Assembly: GCA_032123435.1 (NCBI GenBank)
Contig: JAQBFJ010000134.1
Location: forward strand, 1-8,803
Origin: JAQBFJ01 sp032123435
Lineage (GTDB): Bacteria; Verrucomicrobiota; Kiritimatiellia; UBA8416; JAQBFJ01
Reading direction: 5' to 3'
DNA length: 8,803 nt
The notes beneath the pieces were generated by a model that did no database searches, was not told the origin of the DNA, and saw only the letters and a list, made by a program, of their open reading frames with translations. This document shows, piece after piece, positions 5,532 to 8,803 of this stretch; position 1 is the stretch's first letter; each line of letters begins with the position of its first letter. Made by a program: the position numbers and the translations under genes.

Positions 5532-5621
5532 ATGGGTTCAATAAAGAAGAAGCGCATAAAGGCGATGACAAAACATAAGTACAGGAAGCGCATAAAAAGA
5601 GATCGCCATAAGAACAAGTAA
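5532..5621 (+). CDS. bS22/mS38-like ribosomal protein (AURKAIP1/COX24 domain)
   Basis: A 29-residue, extremely basic protein that short-ORF filters miss. It starts MGSIKKKRIKAMTKHKYRKR and continues with IKRDRH then KNK. This is the pattern of the bacterial AURKAIP1/COX24-domain proteins: MGSVxKKRRKRMxKxKxRKxxxxTRxxR, known as bS22 in mycobacterial 30S subunits and related to mitochondrial mS38. Members are about 30-40 residues, so this one is complete but at the short end. AGGAG (5522-5526) lies five bases before the ATG. It is expected to thread into 16S rRNA of the small subunit near the decoding region. It follows hisG by 55 bases and precedes the TPR gene by 27, all on the same strand. 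The family match is by eye but distinctive; which ribosomal function it has in this lineage is inference. Confidence 0.85.
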   Translation: MGSIKKKRIKAMTKHKYRKRIKRDRHKNK

Positions 5622-5648
5622 GGACAGACTGCAGTTAGGCGGAAACCC

Positions 5649-7250
5649 ATGAGACAAGCGAGGGGGATTCCCCTTCTTTTGTTTATTCTTGTTTTTTCCG
5701 GATGTATTACACGCCCCCAACCGGGTTATAATACTAATAGAAGAAATAAAGAGAACGATAAATTCGCTGAATCCCTTGCACACTTCGCGGAAGGGCTGAT
5801 TTGCAGAAAAGAATTCGGCGAAAAAGCAGAAGAAGCACTATCGCACTTTTCGTCTGCCGCGGAACTTGACCCGAACAGCTACTGCATCCAATCAGAATTA
5901 GCGCGCACCCTCATCCAGCAAGGTTCTCTCGACAAAGCCATCAGAGCCCTTGAGAAATACTGCAGAAAAAACCCCGATATTATTGAAGCAAGAACAGATC
6001 TGGCAAAATTCTGCATATGGAACGGCCGCCCCGATAAAGCCATTGAACACTACTTAACAGCTATAAAATCCGCTGAACCAGATTCACCTTCCCTCTACCT
6101 GGCCCTGGCAAATCTTTACTGCCGCCAAAATCAGGAATCAAATGCCATAAAAATACTGGCGGAAGCAAACAGCCGTTTCCCTGATGACCCCCTCATTCTC
6201 GCCGTCATGGCATATATCCATCTCGGTAACAATAATTTTGAGGAAACGGAAACCATACTCAAACAAATAGTCGAACTTTCCATACAAACCGGCGAAGAAG
6301 CACTGCCCATAAGCTTGTACCTGTTTTACGCTGAAACACGCTATCGTGCCGGCGATCACGAAAAGGCCAGCCAAATACTGAAACAATGCACTGAACATTA
6401 CCCGGCTGCCACGGAAGCTTTCGGCATGCTGGGCTGTGTATACATAAATCAAAACCGCTTCCATGAAGCAGAAATTGCTTTCGAACATATAACCAGAATA
6501 AATAATCAGAACAACAAACATACTCTTACTTTAAATTTCTACCTGATATACTTCGAAACCTGCTACCGTGCAGGTCATACCGAAAAAGCTCAACAAGTGC
6601 TCAAGGATTACCTCAAACTTTACCCTGAAGCCAGAGATACAATTATTTTGTTAGCTTATGTGTATGTCGATCAGGACAGATTCAAGGAGGCTGAACAGGT
6701 TTTTGACTGCATCGTCAACTCACCGGGAAACACCAATAATAATCTCCAGGTAGAATTCTACCTGATCTATGGCGAAACATGCCACGAAACAGGCCAGGCT
6801 GAAAAAGCGGAACAAATATTCGAACAATGCATCAGCATTTTCCCGTCAGCTCACCTTGCCCTGAATTATCTCGCATATACATGGGCCGAAAAAGGAGTAC
6901 ACCTGGATAAAGCTCTGAATTATATAAACCGTGCACTGGAACAGGAACCCGATAACGGCGCGTATACAGACACATTGGCATGGATATATTACAAAAAAGA
7001 AAGCTTCGATGAAGCCCAGAAACAAATCCGGCAGGCAAATACACTAATGCCAAATAACGCTACCGTAACAGACCATTACGGCGATATACTAAGCGCCTTG
7101 AATAAACTTGATGACGCTATTTCGTTCTGGCAACAAAGCTTTTTACTCGACCCTCAGAATAAAATGGTTGCAGACAAGCTTGCCGCACATGGCATTAATG
7201 TGAAACAGTTACAGCCACAGTCAAAACAGATACAGGAAAATAACGAATGA
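5649..7250 (+). CDS. TPR-repeat lipoprotein
   Basis: A 533-residue protein. The N-terminus is a lipoprotein signal: MRQARG, hydrophobic PLLLFILVFSG, and C19 as the lipidated cysteine (-3 is Phe, slightly unusual), followed by a short polar linker. The rest is helical tetratricopeptide repeats, about 12 units from residue 38 to 505, for example SLDKAIRALEKYCRKNPD (93-110) and RPDKAIEHYL (127-136). The C-terminal part (about 404-500: LNYLAYTWAEKG, LDKALNYINRALEQEPDN, YTDTLAWIYYK, DHYGDILSALNKLDDAISFW) matches a conserved layout of Gram-negative TPR lipoproteins. Residues 222-440 hold three copies of a longer 73-74-residue unit. It is probably an envelope scaffold facing the periplasm; partners are unknown. 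GGCGGA (5638-5643) is a modest ribosome site. Its stop overlaps the glycosyltransferase start as ATGA, which suggests coupled synthesis. Confidence 0.9.
   Translation: MRQARGIPLLLFILVFSGCITRPQPGYNTNRRNKENDKFAESLAHFAEGLICRKEFGEKAEEALSHFSSAAELDPNSYCIQSELARTLIQQGSLDKAIRALEKYCRKNPDIIEARTDLAKFCIWNGRPDKAIEHYLTAIKSAEPDSPSLYLALANLYCRQNQESNAIKILAEANSRFPDDPLILAVMAYIHLGNNNFEETETILKQIVELSIQTGEEALPISLYLFYAETRYRAGDHEKASQILKQCTEHYPAATEAFGMLGCVYINQNRFHEAEIAFEHITRINNQNNKHTLTLNFYLIYFETCYRAGHTEKAQQVLKDYLKLYPEARDTIILLAYVYVDQDRFKEAEQVFDCIVNSPGNTNNNLQVEFYLIYGETCHETGQAEKAEQIFEQCISIFPSAHLALNYLAYTWAEKGVHLDKALNYINRALEQEPDNGAYTDTLAWIYYKKESFDEAQKQIRQANTLMPNNATVTDHYGDILSALNKLDDAISFWQQSFLLDPQNKMVADKLAAHGINVKQLQPQSKQIQENNE
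6312..6980 (+). repeat. Threefold internal duplication within the TPR gene
   Basis: Units of about 73-74 residues begin at residues 222, 297 and 370. Each opens with a (F)YL(I/F)Y.ET sequence: LYLFYAET, FYLIYFET and FYLIYGET, with the conserved Glu at 229, 303 and 376. Each continues with a G..EKA.Q(I/V) segment and then a (Y/F)P.A loop. At DNA level TTCTACCTGAT recurs at 6537 and 6756, showing relatively recent duplication of a two-TPR block between copies 2 and 3. Confidence 0.7.
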
Positions 7251-8326
7251 CGACAATTCACCAGTTTGTCGCTGGATTCGCTAATGGTGACGCTATAAGC
7301 AATGAAGCGTTTATCATGCGCGATATATTCCGTTCATGGGGATGCCAATCCGATATATTCAGCGAACCCAAACGTATACTGCCTGAACTTCGAAAACACG
7401 CTCGGGATGCTGCGGAATATTCATCCGAACATAAAACAAATGACATAGCCCTGCTTCACCTGTCAATCGGATCACCTGTAAACACATTATTCGCGTCACT
7501 ACAATGCCGAAAGGTAATACTATATCACAATATTACACCCTCCCATTATTTCGATATGATAAACAAGAAAATAGCTTACGATCTGGCGCTTGGCCGAAAT
7601 CAGATCAAAGCGCTTGTAAATACCGCCATGATAAATTTGGCCGACAGCAAATTCAATGCCGACGAATTGACAGCCTTCGGATATGTCAACGTCCAATTAT
7701 TACCATTGATAATTGATCCAGCGAAATTACGGTCCGCCTCAGACACTAAGACAACAAGAAACTTTAACGATGGATGCGTCAACGTTCTGTTTGTCGGACG
7801 CTGTGCCCCCAATAAGAAAATCGAAGATGCCCTTCAGGCCTTTGCTTATTTTCACAAGTTCATAGAACCCAATTCGCGATTCATTCATGTCGGATCTTTC
7901 GCAGGCACCGAACGATACTTTTACCTGCTCCAGGCACAAGCAAAAGAACTCGGCATTACCGAACATGTTCATTTCGCAGGATCAGTTCCACAACATCAAC
8001 TGAACACATTCTATCGGTACGCTGATATCTTTTTATGCATGAGCGAACACGAAGGCTTCTGCATCCCGCTCATTGAAAGCATGATCCACGATGTGCCTGT
8101 TCTGGCCTATACCGCCGGAGCCGTGCCTGAAACAATGGATAATGCCGGAATTATATTCACGGAAAAACGATATGGTATGATCGCAGAACTTATGGGCAAA
8201 ATCATCAACGATAAGTCATTCAGAACGGCCATTATTAACGGACAGCAACTACGACTCGCCCGTTATAACGCGCGGAATCCGAGCCTGGAACTGAAAAATG
8301 CCCTGAAACCACTTATGCAGGACTGA
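7247..8326 (+). CDS. Glycosyltransferase family 4 (GT-B fold)
   Basis: Transfers a sugar from a nucleotide-activated donor to an unknown acceptor. Length 359 residues, normal for the family. The N-terminal acceptor half has HQFVAGFANGDAISNEAFIM, the glycine-rich start seen in this group, and YHNITPSHYF (93-102). The donor half has LFVGRCAPNKK (181-191; R185 and K190 at the usual phosphate-binding positions), VHVGS-like strands, and the E-x7-E motif (E269 and E277 in SEHEGFCIPLIESM). GAVPE (291-295) completes the usual donor loop. AGGA at 7234-7237 is nine bases before the ATG, and the start overlaps the TPR gene's stop (ATGA). No membrane segment, so it is cytosolic or peripheral. Linked glycan genes are missing, so the product (lipopolysaccharide, other glycolipid, exopolysaccharide) cannot be told. 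Confidence 0.92.
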   Translation: MTTIHQFVAGFANGDAISNEAFIMRDIFRSWGCQSDIFSEPKRILPELRKHARDAAEYSSEHKTNDIALLHLSIGSPVNTLFASLQCRKVILYHNITPSHYFDMINKKIAYDLALGRNQIKALVNTAMINLADSKFNADELTAFGYVNVQLLPLIIDPAKLRSASDTKTTRNFNDGCVNVLFVGRCAPNKKIEDALQAFAYFHKFIEPNSRFIHVGSFAGTERYFYLLQAQAKELGITEHVHFAGSVPQHQLNTFYRYADIFLCMSEHEGFCIPLIESMIHDVPVLAYTAGAVPETMDNAGIIFTEKRYGMIAELMGKIINDKSFRTAIINGQQLRLARYNARNPSLELKNALKPLMQD

Positions 8327-8331
8327 TGATC

Positions 8332-8803
8332 ATGACAACATTGGAAGAAACAGGAGAACTTTCGGCAATAGAACTAATAAGCCGCTATCTTATCAAGCGC
8401 CAGGATATTATCGAAAACAGCAACGACGACTGCGCCATCGTGAGACCTCATGACAATTCCGCTTACGATTGGCTTCTCACATCAGACCCCGTAATAGAAG
8501 GTATCCATTTCGATCCGAAAACTTCTCCATGCGCAATCGGTCACAAAGCCATAGGACGCGTCCTAAGCGATCTGGCGGCTATGGGCGGAGAACCCAGGTG
8601 GGCGTTAGTAAACATTGCCGCACCGGGCTCAACAACCACCTCAATACTGGAAAATATCTATGACGGAATGACCAGATTAGCCAACAGATACGATCTCGCT
8701 GTTATCGGAGGCGATATGACCAGCGGACCATTACTGCAAATAAACGCTTTCGCCGTCGGACAAGTCCCAACGGGCAAAGCCGTTCGCAGATGCAACGCAC
8801 ACC
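8332..8803 (+). CDS. thiL: Thiamine-phosphate kinase (ThiL), 3' end outside window
   Basis: Phosphorylates thiamine monophosphate with ATP to give thiamine diphosphate, the last step of cofactor synthesis. About 157 residues of a protein usually near 320 are present; the C-terminal half is off the window. ThiL signatures: NDDCAIV (32-38), SDPVIEGIHF (51-60), the metal and substrate loop KAIGRVLSDLAAMGGEP (72-88), and VIGGD (124-128), counted from the ATG at 8332. ATG at 8326 is in frame and overlaps the preceding stop (TGATG), giving two extra residues; it lies only three bases from AGGA (8319-8322), while the ATG at 8332 is nine bases away, so the latter is chosen. It is the last visible gene of the hisG unit. 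Confidence 0.95.
   Translation, partial: MTTLEETGELSAIELISRYLIKRQDIIENSNDDCAIVRPHDNSAYDWLLTSDPVIEGIHFDPKTSPCAIGHKAIGRVLSDLAAMGGEPRWALVNIAAPGSTTTSILENIYDGMTRLANRYDLAVIGGDMTSGPLLQINAFAVGQVPTGKAVRRCNAH

Overview
The window joins two kinds of DNA. Bases 1 to about 3493 look like the right-hand end of an integrated mobile element. Bases from about 3494 to 8803 look like ordinary host chromosome. The junction is the 3' end of a tRNA-Val(TAC) gene on the minus strand, and the last element gene, a tyrosine recombinase, is transcribed towards it. This is the classic layout of an element integrated into the 3' end of a tRNA gene. Its other end lies left of this window.

Element side, all genes on the plus strand: the C-terminal part of a D12-class DNA adenine methyltransferase with a DPPY motif; a possible 28-codon ORF; a 99-residue protein with a helicase-associated-like segment; a 32-residue ORF with a very good Shine-Dalgarno sequence; a leader with a TATAAT box and a 12-codon ORF behind a nearly perfect anti-SD complement; a 218-residue protein with a zinc-ligand cluster and an acidic tail, probably a gp32-like single-stranded DNA-binding protein; a spacer with nested inverted repeats; an excisionase-like HTH protein; and the integrase. 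A perfect 13-bp tandem repeat overlaps the integrase stop codon. The content suggests a prophage, satellite or ICE, but no structural, replication or conjugation gene is visible, so the class cannot be decided here.

Host side: tRNA-Val (minus), then plus-strand purN (purine synthesis), hisG (first step of histidine synthesis, long self-regulated form), a 29-codon gene for a bS22/mS38 (AURKAIP1/COX24 domain) ribosomal protein, a TPR lipoprotein, a GT4 glycosyltransferase and the start of thiL (thiamine-phosphate kinase). From hisG to thiL the gaps are 55, 27, -4 and about 5 bases, so these five genes are probably one transcription unit. The lipoprotein and glycosyltransferase overlap by ATGA and may act together at the envelope, but the shared operon does not show a shared pathway.

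The organism is a bacterium, probably Gram-negative, since the TPR gene encodes a lipoprotein of a type common in Gram-negatives. The bS22-like gene, long HisG and the style of the ThiL sequence would fit the PVC group (for example Lentisphaerota or Kiritimatiellota). This is an impression from sequence style and not a demonstrated placement. I see no clear undescribed system. The most rewarding places are the small genes and leader structures at 509-1186, the zinc/acidic-tail protein, the 13-bp repeats at the integrase end, and the very short ribosomal protein gene.
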